From positions 3,038,001 through 3,102,000 of the forward strand of contig NZ_JAHQRJ010000001.1 of assembly GCF_019052805.1 (NCBI RefSeq): a DNA stretch of 64,000 nucleotides. Direction: 5' to 3'. Below the pieces are notes generated by a model. The model did not search any database. It saw only the letters and a program-made list of their open reading frames with translations, and had not been told where the DNA came from. This document shows positions 26,291 through 34,771 of the stretch, piece by piece; position 1 is the first letter of the stretch, and each line of letters starts with the position of its first letter. The position numbers were made by a program, and so were the translations under genes. Origin of the DNA: Noviherbaspirillum sp. L7-7A (GTDB taxonomy: Bacteria; Pseudomonadota; Gammaproteobacteria; Burkholderiales; Burkholderiaceae_D).

Positions 26291-26809
26291 TTATTGCGCC
26301 TTCTGCTGGCGCAGGGTCAGGCTGGCATTGACGATGTCCGGCGTTGGCTGGGCGGTGATGCTGGCCTCGGTCACCGTCAGCTGGAACGCGGTGCGCGCTT
26401 CATTGAGCCATTCGTTGAGCGTGCTGAACGAGGCGCCCTGGAGCTGCAGGCGCACGATCTCGCCGGCCACCGAGGTGTTCTCGGCTTTCAGGCCGCGCCG
26501 CTGCAGCGCCGCCTCCAGCGTTTCGCGGCTCAGCGGCACGGCGGCCGGCGCGGCGGCGTCGCCCTGGGGCAGCATCACCGCCTCCTGGGTGAGGGCCTGC
26601 AACTGGGCCACCTGCTGGCGCATTTCAGGCAGGCTGCGCTGGTAGCGCGCAATGCCTTCCTGCGCCGGTGCGACCAATAGCAGGTAGACCAGTGCGGCCA
26701 GGATGGCGGCCATGCCGGCCAGCAGGATGCGCTGCTCGCGCAGGTTGCGCTCGGCCCAGAAACGGGAAGCGGCCTGGCCTGCTTCCGTCATGCTTGTTTT
26801 CACACTCAT
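26291..26809 (-). CDS. gspM: Type II secretion protein GspM
   Basis: Bitopic inner-membrane protein of 172 residues that pairs with GspL. The cytoplasmic start AASRFWAERNLREQRILL is followed by a helix (GMAAILAALVYLLLVAP) and a periplasmic ferredoxin-like domain with LEAALQRRGLKAENTSV and FSTLNEWLNEART. It follows gspL by 10 bases and precedes gspN by 63 bases. Confidence 0.88.
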   Translation of the reverse strand: MSVKTSMTEAGQAASRFWAERNLREQRILLAGMAAILAALVYLLLVAPAQEGIARYQRSLPEMRQQVAQLQALTQEAVMLPQGDAAAPAAVPLSRETLEAALQRRGLKAENTSVAGEIVRLQLQGASFSTLNEWLNEARTAFQLTVTEASITAQPTPDIVNASLTLRQQKAQ

Positions 26810-26819
26810 CTGCCCTGCC

Positions 26820-28094
26820 TCATTTTCCGGTCTTGACTTGCCACATCACCACGCCGGCCTGCTCCGGCGCGGCGGTCAGGGACAGATTGCGCCGCGCCAG
26901 CGCCGCGCTGACCGCGTCGAACGGCACCTGCGCCTCGGGCTTGAGGCGCACGAACAGGCTGCGCTCGCGGTATTCCAGCCCGGCCAGCGTGGGCGGCGCG
27001 CCACCCGGCGCGCGCGCCGCGGCGCTCTGCCAGGCTTCGCCGAAAGCCGCGGCCAGCGCGCTGAAATCGTCCGGCGTGCCCTGGCCGGCATTGCGGCGGC
27101 CGGCGGCCACCTTCTGCCGGGTCTGGGCCAGCGGATCGACGATCACGGTTTCGTTCGGAAACGCTGCCTTGTAGATCTGCGTCATCGAGGCGCGCAGGCC
27201 GTCGTATTCCCGTTTCAGGCGCATCCATTCCAGGTTCAGCGGCACCAGGTTCACCGCCATCAGCAGCAGCGCCAGCGCGATCGGCAGCCGCCACGGCTTC
27301 CAGTTCAGCTTGGGCCGGGCCGAGGCGCCCAGGCCGATCGCCAGGTCGATGTCGGCGCCGCCGGCGCCGGTAATCCATTGCTGCCAGCTGTCGGCCTGCA
27401 CCGTGACCAGTTCGGCCGCGCCCAGGTCCGCCGCCGCCTGCTGGTAGGCCGGCACCCGTTCGCGCGGCACCCGCAGCAGCAGCGGCTGGCCGTGCGCCAT
27501 CGCCAGCGCCGCGTCGACCGCCTCGCGCGCCGCGCTGGCCGGATGCTCGGGCAGGATCGCCAAGCCCATGCCATCCTGCGGCGACAGGCGCAGCGTCAGT
27601 TCGATGTCGGCATCGTGCTCCAGCACCGCCGCCTGCACGAAGTCGGCCACATGGGGCACGCACAACTGGGCCGGCAGGGCCGAAATGCGCGCCATGCCGG
27701 AACCGAGCACGGTGCGCGTCATCAGCTCCAGCCAGGCCCGTTGCACCACCGCCACCGTGCGCAAACCATCGGCCAGGGCGCCGCCGATGACGATGCATTC
27801 GGCCGGATCGGTGATCAGCTGGTCTTCCACCAGGTTGGGCAGCGCGGCCCGCTGGCGCGCCGCCGACATCGGCGGCAACTGCACCCGCAGCATGGTGACG
27901 TCGCTGGCCGCCACCAGCAGCACCACGCGCTGCGCGCGCGCGGCCAGCGCCGACACCTGCGACAGGGCAGCGACGCCCTCCTGCTCCAGAAGGCCGGACG
28001 GCGCGGCGAGCGCATAGGGGCAGTCCAGCACTTCCCACTGGGAGGTGCTGTCGAAAGCTGCCTTGGACGGCAGGCGTAGATACAGTGTGCTCAA
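26820..28094 (-). CDS. gspL: Type II secretion protein GspL
   Basis: Platform protein with an actin-like cytoplasmic domain that docks GspE, one membrane helix and a periplasmic domain; 424 residues. I place the start at a TTG (28094), read LSTLYLRLPSKAAFDSTSQW, because AAGGAAG is five bases before and the relatives start with this strand; the in-frame ATG at 28151 would overlap gspK by 47 bases. The helix is PIALALLLMAVNLVPLNLEW, and the periplasmic part has FSALAAAFGEAWQS and AGLEYRERSLFVRLK. Confidence 0.88.
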   Translation of the reverse strand: MSTLYLRLPSKAAFDSTSQWEVLDCPYALAAPSGLLEQEGVAALSQVSALAARAQRVVLLVAASDVTMLRVQLPPMSAARQRAALPNLVEDQLITDPAECIVIGGALADGLRTVAVVQRAWLELMTRTVLGSGMARISALPAQLCVPHVADFVQAAVLEHDADIELTLRLSPQDGMGLAILPEHPASAAREAVDAALAMAHGQPLLLRVPRERVPAYQQAAADLGAAELVTVQADSWQQWITGAGGADIDLAIGLGASARPKLNWKPWRLPIALALLLMAVNLVPLNLEWMRLKREYDGLRASMTQIYKAAFPNETVIVDPLAQTRQKVAAGRRNAGQGTPDDFSALAAAFGEAWQSAAARAPGGAPPTLAGLEYRERSLFVRLKPEAQVPFDAVSAALARRNLSLTAAPEQAGVVMWQVKTGK

Positions 28095-28104
28095 GGACTT
28101 CCTT

Positions 28105-29169
28105 CTAGTTTTCGCGTATCCATACCAGCTGGGTTTTCGCGGACGGGCCACGACCCGTGCGCTTCATCAGCGCCTGGATCTGCAATGCAGCCCGGTTCAG
28201 CTTTACCCGACCATTGACCAGAAAATAGTTCGAATAGACATCCAGATTGCTGGGACCGACCGTCGGGATGCCCGGCAACTGGTTCGCAATCGTTTCCTTG
28301 CTGCGAAAGCTGGCGGTGGTGCGGGTTGCCACGATCACTGCCGCGTCCGACGTCGATATATTTTCGATCACCGCCGCCAGAACCTCCACCGGCGCGGTGT
28401 TGATATTCAGACTGGTTCCCCCCTGCGGCAGGAAGATTACCAGATTGCGCAGCCTCTCCACCGCTTCGGGCGTAAAGCCGGGTATGGCCAGCAGGTCTTC
28501 CACCTGGGTCATCGGCATCAGGCGCTGGCTGCCGACGGTGACCGTTGGCGTGCCCTGGTTGCCGGTGGCGCCGGTATTGGGATTGGGATTGGCGTTGGCG
28601 CGCGGCAGCCCGGTCAGGGGATCGATATCCTGCCCGGCGCCGGTTCCGCCGGCAACAGGCAGCAGCTGCCTGGGCACGCTGGACGCCACCATCGCCGCCG
28701 TATCCTGCGCCAGCGACGGATTGAGCCGCTGGCTGGCCAGCAGGCGGGCGAAAGCCTTCACTTCCTTTTTCACGATCTGGCCGTTCGGGGCCAGGTTGGT
28801 CAGGTTGTACAGCGACTGCGCATCCACCATCTGGCCCGACAGCGTGGCGTCGCTGCTCTCGGTATCGGCCCGGTTGTTTTCCACATACTGGTCCAGCCGG
28901 GTGTCGAGCAGCGGCACCGCCCATGGCTGGTCGAGCGAATCGTAATTGGAAAGACGGGCGTTTTCCCGCAGGATCAGGCGCGCCCAGTCGAGCGCGCCAC
29001 GCAGTATCCATTGCTTCTGGAGTTGCAGGCGCTGGTTCTCGATCGAGCGCACCTGCACCTGCTGCTGCCAGAACAGGCTGGCCACGATGGTCACCGCCAG
29101 CGTGGTCAGCAGCAGCGCCGTCACCACCGCAACGCCGCGCTGGCGATATCGATATGGTCTACAGGCCAT
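28105..29169 (-). CDS. gspK: Type II secretion minor pseudopilin GspK
   Basis: Large minor pseudopilin that caps the pseudopilus, 354 residues. The leader ends in RG before VAVVTALLLTTLAVTIVASL; the methylation-site Glu5 of other pilins is replaced, as is normal for GspK. The helical domain contains LLAIPGFTPEAVERLRNLVI. Its start overlaps gspI by 11 bases, leaving no room for gspJ, which usually lies between gspI and gspK. Confidence 0.9.
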   Translation of the reverse strand: MACRPYRYRQRGVAVVTALLLTTLAVTIVASLFWQQQVQVRSIENQRLQLQKQWILRGALDWARLILRENARLSNYDSLDQPWAVPLLDTRLDQYVENNRADTESSDATLSGQMVDAQSLYNLTNLAPNGQIVKKEVKAFARLLASQRLNPSLAQDTAAMVASSVPRQLLPVAGGTGAGQDIDPLTGLPRANANPNPNTGATGNQGTPTVTVGSQRLMPMTQVEDLLAIPGFTPEAVERLRNLVIFLPQGGTSLNINTAPVEVLAAVIENISTSDAAVIVATRTTASFRSKETIANQLPGIPTVGPSNLDVYSNYFLVNGRVKLNRAALQIQALMKRTGRGPSAKTQLVWIREN

Positions 29170-29548
29170 TGGGCACCACCTGGGTCAGCTTGATGATGCG
29201 CCGCTCCGGGCTGGCGGCGTCGACCACGCTCACTTCCACCCGGCGGAACGCCGGATTGGGCGTGGCGAACACGCTTTCCTGGCAGACCAGCGCCAGTTCG
29301 CCCTGCGGGCATTCGAAACTGCGGTTGCCCAGCGGCGGCCACTCCCTGGCCATGCGGATCTGCGACAGCCGGTTCTCGGCCGACCAGGTCGCCATCAGCG
29401 ACGCCCGCAGGTCGTTGCTGTTCTGGGTCAGGCTGCCGACCGCGCGCAGGCTCGCCCCCAGCGCGGTGCCGACGATGGCCAGGGCCACCAGCACTTCCAG
29501 CAGGGTAAAGCCGGCATGGCGCGCAAGCGATCTGGACGGGGCAGGCAT
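29159..29548 (-). CDS. gspI: Type II secretion minor pseudopilin GspI
   Basis: 129 residues from ATG 29548, directly after the gspH stop; an in-frame ATG at 29578 would overlap gspH by 29 bases. Leader ends in AG before FTLLEVLVALAIVGTALGAS, then WSAENRLSQIRMAREWPPLG and NPAFRRVEVSVVD, typical of GspI rather than GspJ. In well-studied systems GspI forms a tip complex with GspJ and GspK; here GspJ is not found. Confidence 0.88.
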   Translation of the reverse strand: MPAPSRSLARHAGFTLLEVLVALAIVGTALGASLRAVGSLTQNSNDLRASLMATWSAENRLSQIRMAREWPPLGNRSFECPQGELALVCQESVFATPNPAFRRVEVSVVDAASPERRIIKLTQVVPNGL

Positions 29549-29549
29549 C

Positions 29550-30038
29550 TCAGTCAACGGTAAAGTGGCCGATGCCATCGGCCCGGATCGCCACGCTGGT
29601 ATCGGCCAGCGCCAGCGTCAGCACGAAAGGCTGCTGCACCGGCTCGCGGCCGAACACGATGCGCAGCGGCATGGCATTGCCATCCGGCGGCGGAAACACC
29701 AGCAGGGTGACCGGCGCGCGCTTGAACTGGCGCGGGCGCAGCATGTCGTCGGCGCGCAGCGGCTGCCAGGTTTTTTCCTCGCGCTGCAGGAAGCGGTAGC
29801 CTTCGCTGTCGGCCTCGAAGGCGATCGGCCGGTCGCGCACGATGGCTTCGTCGCGCGCCAGTTGCAGCAGCAGCGCGATGCGCTGGGCGTCGTCCTTCAG
29901 GTTTTGCTGCGGGCCGGGCATGGCGTTGAACGACACAATGCCCAGCGTGATGCCGGCAATGACCAGCACCACCAGCAATTCAAGCAGCGTGAAGCCGCGC
30001 TGTGCGCGGCTGGCCTGGTGGAAGGTCAGAGATCCCAC
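29550..30038 (-). CDS. gspH: Type II secretion minor pseudopilin GspH
   Basis: 162 residues. Prepilin leader ends in RG before FTLLELLVVLVIAGITLGIV, then QRIALLLQLARDEAIVRDRP, the GspH/FimT-type second helix. The body has the beta-rich H-domain ending AIRADGIGHFTVD. The start overlaps the end of gspG by 13 bases, and its stop abuts gspI. Confidence 0.9.
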   Translation of the reverse strand: MGSLTFHQASRAQRGFTLLELLVVLVIAGITLGIVSFNAMPGPQQNLKDDAQRIALLLQLARDEAIVRDRPIAFEADSEGYRFLQREEKTWQPLRADDMLRPRQFKRAPVTLLVFPPPDGNAMPLRIVFGREPVQQPFVLTLALADTSVAIRADGIGHFTVD

Positions 30039-30484
30039 GACCCGATGTCGGCATCGTTGCCGGTGCCGCCTGGCTGGCCGTCCGCGCCCAGCGAGAACAC
30101 GTCAACTTCGCCGCGCAGGCCGGGTGAGAGGTACTGGTAGGGATTGCCCCATGGGTCCTTGGGCAGCTTGTCGATGTACCCGCCCTGCTTCCAGCCGTTG
30201 GCGGCCGGGCCGCTGGTGGGCTTGGAGACCAGCGCCTGCAGCCCCTGCTCGGTGGTCGGATAGCGCTGGTTGTCGAGCCGGTACAGCTTGAGCGATTGCA
30301 TCAGCGTGGAAATGTCCGAGCGTGCCGCCATGATGCGGGCGTCGTCGGTGCGGCCCATCAGCTTGGGCACCACCAGCGCGGCAAGAATGCCCATGATGAC
30401 CACCACCACCATGATTTCAATCAGGGTAAAGCCACGCGCCAGTGCGCGCCGGGAAACGGAAACGGAAGCAGAAGACTTGAGCAT
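30026..30484 (-). CDS. gspG: Type II secretion major pseudopilin GspG
   Basis: Main pseudopilus subunit, 152 residues from ATG 30484 (an upstream in-frame ATG at 30604 would precede the leader by 40 residues). Leader ends in RG before FTLIEIMVVVVIMGILAALV. The body contains LDNQRYPTTEQGLQALV, LPKDPWGNPYQYLSPG and a calcium-site-like DVFSLGADGQPGGTGND, all characteristic. It is the first gene of the gsp operon; no clear ribosome site is seen. Confidence 0.93.
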   Translation of the reverse strand: MLKSSASVSVSRRALARGFTLIEIMVVVVIMGILAALVVPKLMGRTDDARIMAARSDISTLMQSLKLYRLDNQRYPTTEQGLQALVSKPTSGPAANGWKQGGYIDKLPKDPWGNPYQYLSPGLRGEVDVFSLGADGQPGGTGNDADIGSWDL

Positions 30485-30745
30485 GGATTCGGTTACGGGT
30501 GAGGAGAAATGGAAGTATAAGGGCAGTACCGGGACGGCATGCAGAGAAAACAAGAAAATGACATAAAGAAATAAAACGGTAATCATTGGCACGGCTGCAA
30601 GCACCGGCGATCATTCTTTCGTGCATCTTCTCTGACAGCAATACTAGTAGCAAAGTGCCGCGATTAGTTCAAAACGACTCGATCATGCGCAATGCCGTTC
30701 GCGAGCGGCAATGTAGGCTATGAATTTTGCTTTGGGAGAACGTTT

Positions 30746-31111
30746 ATGTCCCTGCCCCATGCCGCCTCTGGCGACTTGATCAACATCGCGCCCCTGGGCG
30801 ACCAACTGGAAAGCGCAGTCTCCACTGCATTCCTGAAGACCGAGCATCTGGAACTGATGCGCCTGGTGCTGCAGGCGGGCAAATCGATGCCTGAACACTG
30901 GGTGGAAGGCGATGTGACGCTGCAGTGCCTGGAAGGCAGTGTCGACTTGGAAGCCCACGGCAGGCGGCAGACGCTGGCGCCGGGCCAGATGGTCTATCTC
31001 GCGCCCAAGGTGCCGCATGCGCTGCATGCCACGGAAAACACCTCGGTGCTGATGACCGTATTGCTGAACCGGCCGGTCAACACCGGCGGCCCGGTCGGCA
31101 GCAAGCCCTAG
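30746..31111 (+). CDS. Small cupin-domain protein
   Basis: 121-residue single cupin barrel from ATG 30746, with GGGAGAA before it. Motif-like segments are GKSMPEHWVEGDVTLQCLEG and LAPGQMVYLAPKVPHALHAT, where a His from each would make a metal site. The second has the family G(X)5-7PxG-type spacing. Enzyme or sensor role unknown. It stands alone, divergent from gspG. Confidence 0.82.
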   Translation: MSLPHAASGDLINIAPLGDQLESAVSTAFLKTEHLELMRLVLQAGKSMPEHWVEGDVTLQCLEGSVDLEAHGRRQTLAPGQMVYLAPKVPHALHATENTSVLMTVLLNRPVNTGGPVGSKP

Positions 31112-31153
31112 GGAACTGCGGAGCGGAAGGCGATTGCAGTTTGCCGTCGCCGC

Positions 31154-32152
31154 TCAGCCCTGCTCCGGCTGCGGATCGCGCGCCATCAGTCGGGCCACCA
31201 TCGCGTCCGGCGCATCGCCGTCGAACAGGACGCCGGCCACCGCGCCGGCGATCGGCATCGTCACGCCATGTTGCGCGGCCAGTTCCCGCACCGCCCGGGC
31301 GCAGCGCACGCCTTCGGCCACATGCCCCAGCTCCGCCACGATGACGTCCAGCGGCTTGCCCTGCGCCAGGCCGAGGCCGACGCGGCGGTTGCGCGACAGG
31401 TCGCCGGTGCAGGTAAGGATCAGGTCGCCCATGCCGGTCAGGCCCATGAAGGTTTCGGGCCGGCCGCCGAGCGCCACGCCCAGTCTTGAGATTTCCACCA
31501 GGCCGCGGGTGATCAGCGCGGCGCGCGCATTCAGGCCCAGCCCCATGCCGTCGACCACGCCGGTGGCAATCGCCAGGATGTTCTTGACCGCGCCGCCGAC
31601 TTCCACGCCCACCAGGTCGTCGGTGGAATACACGCGGATGGCGCCACCGTGCAGCGCCGCCACCACCCGCTCGCACAGGTCGGCGTTGCTCGATGCCACC
31701 GTCAGCGCGCATGGCAGGCCCTGCGCGACTTCCTGGGCAAAGGAGGGTCCGGACAGCGCCGCGGCGGGCAGGTCCGCGCCCAGCACCTCGCGCACCACCT
31801 GGTGCGGCAGCAGCCGGGTCTCTTCCTCGAAACCCTTGCAGAGCCAGACGATATTCGGAATGGGATAGGTTTTGAGCTGGGCAGCCAGCGGCCGAAGGCC
31901 GGCCACCGAGGTGGCAACGATCAGCAGCGCATCGGGCGCGGCCACATGGGCCAGCGCCTCTGGCAGATCGGCGGAGAACCGCAGCCGCGGCGGCAGCGCA
32001 AAGCCGGGAAGATAATCGTGGTTCTCGCGCGCTGCCGCCATGCGGCCGATCGCGTCCTGGTTGCGTCCCCACAGCAGCACGTCATGGCGCGCCGCCAGCG
32101 CCAGTGCCAGCGCGGTACCCCAGGCGCCAGCGCCCAATACCGTGATCTTCAC
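31154..32152 (-). CDS. gpsA: Glycerol-3-phosphate dehydrogenase [NAD(P)+]
   Basis: Reduces dihydroxyacetone phosphate to sn-glycerol 3-phosphate for phospholipid synthesis; cytoplasmic, 332 residues. Nucleotide motif [18 protein letters not shown] at 7-24. Catalytic Lys region: [20 protein letters not shown], and further [20 protein letters not shown]. It closes the block SH3 - secB - grxC - rhodanese transcribed together on the minus strand. Confidence 0.96.
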   Translation of the reverse strand: MKITVLGAGAWGTALALALAARHDVLLWGRNQDAIGRMAAARENHDYLPGFALPPRLRFSADLPEALAHVAAPDALLIVATSVAGLRPLAAQLKTYPIPNIVWLCKGFEEETRLLPHQVVREVLGADLPAAALSGPSFAQEVAQGLPCALTVASSNADLCERVVAALHGGAIRVYSTDDLVGVEVGGAVKNILAIATGVVDGMGLGLNARAALITRGLVEISRLGVALGGRPETFMGLTGMGDLILTCTGDLSRNRRVGLGLAQGKPLDVIVAELGHVAEGVRCARAVRELAAQHGVTMPIAGAVAGVLFDGDAPDAMVARLMARDPQPEQG

Positions 32153-32158
32153 GCTGAC

Positions 32159-32614
32159 TCAGTCGCCCCAGATGTCGGCGGCGCGGATATAGCCGCCCTG
32201 GCCATCGCGATGGCGCACCTTGATCCAGCCCGATGAAATCGGCTCGGCCAGTTCCAGCAGCACGCCCTTGTCGGCGGTGAATACCACAGCGCCGGCCTCG
32301 TCCGCGCTGGCGCGCACCCTGGCGCCGGCGGTGCTGACGACCACATGGCGCCGGTTGTCCAAGGCCTTGGCTTCGACCCAGGACAGGTCGCCCGCGACAT
32401 CGCGCACCTTGGTCCATTCGCCATAGCTCAGCACCACTTCGACCGGCATGCCGCGCGGCGCGACGAACATCTTGCGGCCGCGTTCGGACGGCGCGTCGTA
32501 CAGGATGGCGGGCGCGGCGCCCACCGACTTGAACTCGGCGGCGCGCGCCGCTGGCGCCGCCAGCGTGGCGGCTATGGCAGCCAGGGCAGCGGCCCAAACA
32601 ATACGGCGTTTCAT
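32159..32614 (-). CDS. Exported SH3-domain protein
   Basis: 151 residues from ATG 32614. Signal peptide MKRRIVWAAALAAIAATLAA, then two bacterial SH3-like repeats: APAILYDAPSERGRKMFVAP with LSYGEWTKVRDVAGD, and GARVRASADEAGAVVFTADK with SSGWIKVRHRDGQGGYI. Related proteins bind peptidoglycan or peptide. It lies six bases upstream of gpsA in its direction, in the usual Burkholderiales order secB - SH3 - gpsA. Confidence 0.82.
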   Translation of the reverse strand: MKRRIVWAAALAAIAATLAAPAARAAEFKSVGAAPAILYDAPSERGRKMFVAPRGMPVEVVLSYGEWTKVRDVAGDLSWVEAKALDNRRHVVVSTAGARVRASADEAGAVVFTADKGVLLELAEPISSGWIKVRHRDGQGGYIRAADIWGD

Positions 32615-32622
32615 TGCAATGC

Positions 32623-33123
32623 TCAGTGCTTGGCCTGCGAACCGTCCGGCATCACGATGCCGGCGCCGCCCGCCTGCTGACCCTGCTGCTCGGCCAGCGC
32701 CTGCAGGCGCTGCTGGTAGAACAGCTCGAAATTGATTTCCGACAGGTGCACCGGCGGGAAGCCGGCGCGGGTGATCAGGTCGGCGATGTTGGCGCGCAGG
32801 TACGGGTACACGATGTTCGGGCAGCCGATGCCCAGCAGCGGGTCGAGCTGTTCGGCCGGGATGTTGCGGGCCTCGAAGATGCCGGCCTGCTTGCATTCGA
32901 CCAGGAAGGCAACCTTGTCCTTGATCTTGGCGGTCACGGTGATGGTCACGGTGGACTCGAAGATGCCGTCGGCCAGCGGCTCGGCGCCGACGTCGACCGC
33001 CACTTCCATGTTCGGCGCTTCCTGCTCGAGGAAGATGGTCGGGGAATTCGGCTGCTCCAGCGAGACATCCTTCAGGTAGACGCGCTGGATCTGGAATACG
33101 GGTTGCAGGTTTTCGTCGGACAT
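32623..33123 (-). CDS. secB: Protein-export chaperone SecB
   Basis: Tetrameric cytoplasmic chaperone that keeps precursors unfolded for SecA, 166 residues. Family landmarks: [35 protein letters not shown], and [20 protein letters not shown] with [19 protein letters not shown]. The tail is Gln/Gly-rich. It lies between grxC and the SH3 gene. Confidence 0.96.
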   Translation of the reverse strand: MSDENLQPVFQIQRVYLKDVSLEQPNSPTIFLEQEAPNMEVAVDVGAEPLADGIFESTVTITVTAKIKDKVAFLVECKQAGIFEARNIPAEQLDPLLGIGCPNIVYPYLRANIADLITRAGFPPVHLSEINFELFYQQRLQALAEQQGQQAGGAGIVMPDGSQAKH

Positions 33124-33153
33124 GGACTTCTTTCTATGTAGGAAGGTGGTTGC

Positions 33154-33417
33154 TTATTCGCCGCGCAAGAGCGGTTCGAGCTTGCCGGCGCGGTCGAGCG
33201 CGGACAGGTCGTCGAAGCCGCCGACATGGGTGTCGCCGATGTAGATCTGCGGCACGGTGCGGCGGCCGGTTTTCTGCATCATGTGGTTTCGTTGTTCCGG
33301 ATCGAGGTCGATGCGGACCTTTTCGATCTCGTCAACGCCCTTGGCTTTCAGGAGGCGCTCCGCCATCACGCAATAGGGGCAGACGCCGGTGCTGTACATG
33401 AGAACATGCGCGGTCAT
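33154..33417 (-). CDS. grxC: Glutaredoxin 3
   Basis: 87-residue monothiol/dithiol redox protein. Active site CPYC (Cys13, Cys16) in STGVCPYCVMAE, with the TVPQIYIGDTHVGGFDDL segment that holds the cis-Pro and glutathione site. Length is normal for GrxC. Linkage to secB is conserved in many proteobacteria. Confidence 0.95.
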   Translation of the reverse strand: MTAHVLMYSTGVCPYCVMAERLLKAKGVDEIEKVRIDLDPEQRNHMMQKTGRRTVPQIYIGDTHVGGFDDLSALDRAGKLEPLLRGE

Positions 33418-33432
33418 GATGTTGTTCCTTGA

Positions 33433-33834
33433 TTATTTCGCGGTCGGCAGGCCCTGTGCCCGCCACGCGGCCAGGCCGCCATCGAGACTGTAGACTTCGG
33501 AAAAGCCGGCGCTCTTCAGCTGGCTGGCCGCGCGGGCCGACTGCGCACCGGAAGAGCATACAACGATTACCGATTTCGATTTGAACTTGTCCAGCTCGCT
33601 GATGCGCGACTTCAAATCCTTCAGCGGGATGTGGCGGGCGTCGCGGATATGGCCGGCGGCGAATTCATCCTGGTCGCGGATGTCCAGGATCACGCCCTTG
33701 CCCTGGTTCAGCATTTGGGTGGCCTGCAGCAGCGAGACGCGCGCGCCGCCGCGTTGCAGGGTGGGCAGAAAGAGCGCGCCGCCGGATAGCAGGGCCAGCG
33801 CGATCAGCCAGATATTATCGATGAAGAATTTCAC
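33433..33834 (-). CDS. Membrane-anchored rhodanese-like protein
   Basis: 133 residues. One N-terminal helix (NIWLIALALLSGGALFLPTL), then a rhodanese domain with GVILDIRDQDEFAAGHI, DARHIPLKDL and the active loop VIVVCSSGAQSARAA, whose Cys is the sulphur carrier. Anchored in the inner membrane. It starts the grxC-secB-gpsA block and is divergent from gpmA. Confidence 0.85.
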   Translation of the reverse strand: MKFFIDNIWLIALALLSGGALFLPTLQRGGARVSLLQATQMLNQGKGVILDIRDQDEFAAGHIRDARHIPLKDLKSRISELDKFKSKSVIVVCSSGAQSARAASQLKSAGFSEVYSLDGGLAAWRAQGLPTAK

Positions 33835-34005
33835 AAGCTTGCCGTCGTCAGTAGGTGGAATCGGGAGGAGGAAACCGGTTGGATAGGGTTGGAACTGCCA
33901 AAAGAGCGCGACATTATAAAATAGAAGTCGGTTTACAATTCAAAACCTGCAAAACCCGCGTTTGCCCGCATTTGCCCCCATTTCCCCATAGACCATAAAA
34001 GCCCC

Positions 34006-34752
34006 ATGTACAAAATCGTATTGATGCGCCACGGCGAATCCACCTGGAATCTGGAAAACCGCTTCACCGGCTGGACCGATGTCGACCTGACCGAAAAAGG
34101 CGTGGCCGAAGCGCGCCACGCCGGCAAGCTGCTGAAGGATGCCGGCCTCTCCTTCGACGTCGCCTACACTTCCGTCCTCAAGCGCGCCATCCGCACCCTG
34201 TGGATCACGCTCGATGAAATGGACCTGATGTGGCTGCCGGTGAAGAACGACTGGCGCCTCAACGAGCGCCACTACGGCGCGCTGCAGGGGCTGGACAAGG
34301 CCGAGACCGCCGCCAAGTACGGCGACCAGCAGGTGCTGGTATGGCGCCGCAGCTACGACACCCCGCCCAACCCGCTCGACGCCAATGATCCGCGCGCTTC
34401 CTACAACGACCCGCGCTATGCCGGCCTGAAGCGCGAGCAGATCCCGCTGACGGAATGCCTGAAGGACACCGTGGCGCGCGTGATGCCGGCCTGGGACGAG
34501 GAAATCGCGCCGGCCATCAGGGCGGGCAAGCGCATCATCATCTCGGCCCACGGCAACAGCCTGCGCGCGCTGATCAAGATGCTCGACGGGATCAGCGACG
34601 CCGACATCGTCGGCCTGAACGTGCCCAACGGCCAGCCGCTGGTGTACGAGCTCGATGCCAACCTGAAACCGATCCGCAGCTACTACCTCGGCGACGCCGA
34701 TGCGATTGCCGCAGCCATGCAGGCAGTGGCCAGCCAGGGCAAGGCCAAGTAA
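34006..34752 (+). CDS. gpmA: 2,3-bisphosphoglycerate-dependent phosphoglycerate mutase
   Basis: Glycolytic enzyme interconverting 3- and 2-phosphoglycerate, 248 residues. Catalytic motif [20 protein letters not shown] with the phospho-His; second half [20 protein letters not shown] with the other His and Glu in [16 protein letters not shown]. Complete, and the first gene of a group followed by the M23 and S41 genes. Confidence 0.97.
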   Translation: MYKIVLMRHGESTWNLENRFTGWTDVDLTEKGVAEARHAGKLLKDAGLSFDVAYTSVLKRAIRTLWITLDEMDLMWLPVKNDWRLNERHYGALQGLDKAETAAKYGDQQVLVWRRSYDTPPNPLDANDPRASYNDPRYAGLKREQIPLTECLKDTVARVMPAWDEEIAPAIRAGKRIIISAHGNSLRALIKMLDGISDADIVGLNVPNGQPLVYELDANLKPIRSYYLGDADAIAAAMQAVASQGKAK

Positions 34753-34771
34753 AACCTTCCCGAGACAATCC

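Noticed and set aside
28105-28151. gspL starting at ATG 28151
   Set aside because: It would overlap gspK by 47 bases and add residues with no GspL match; TTG 28094 has a ribosome site and fits the family start.
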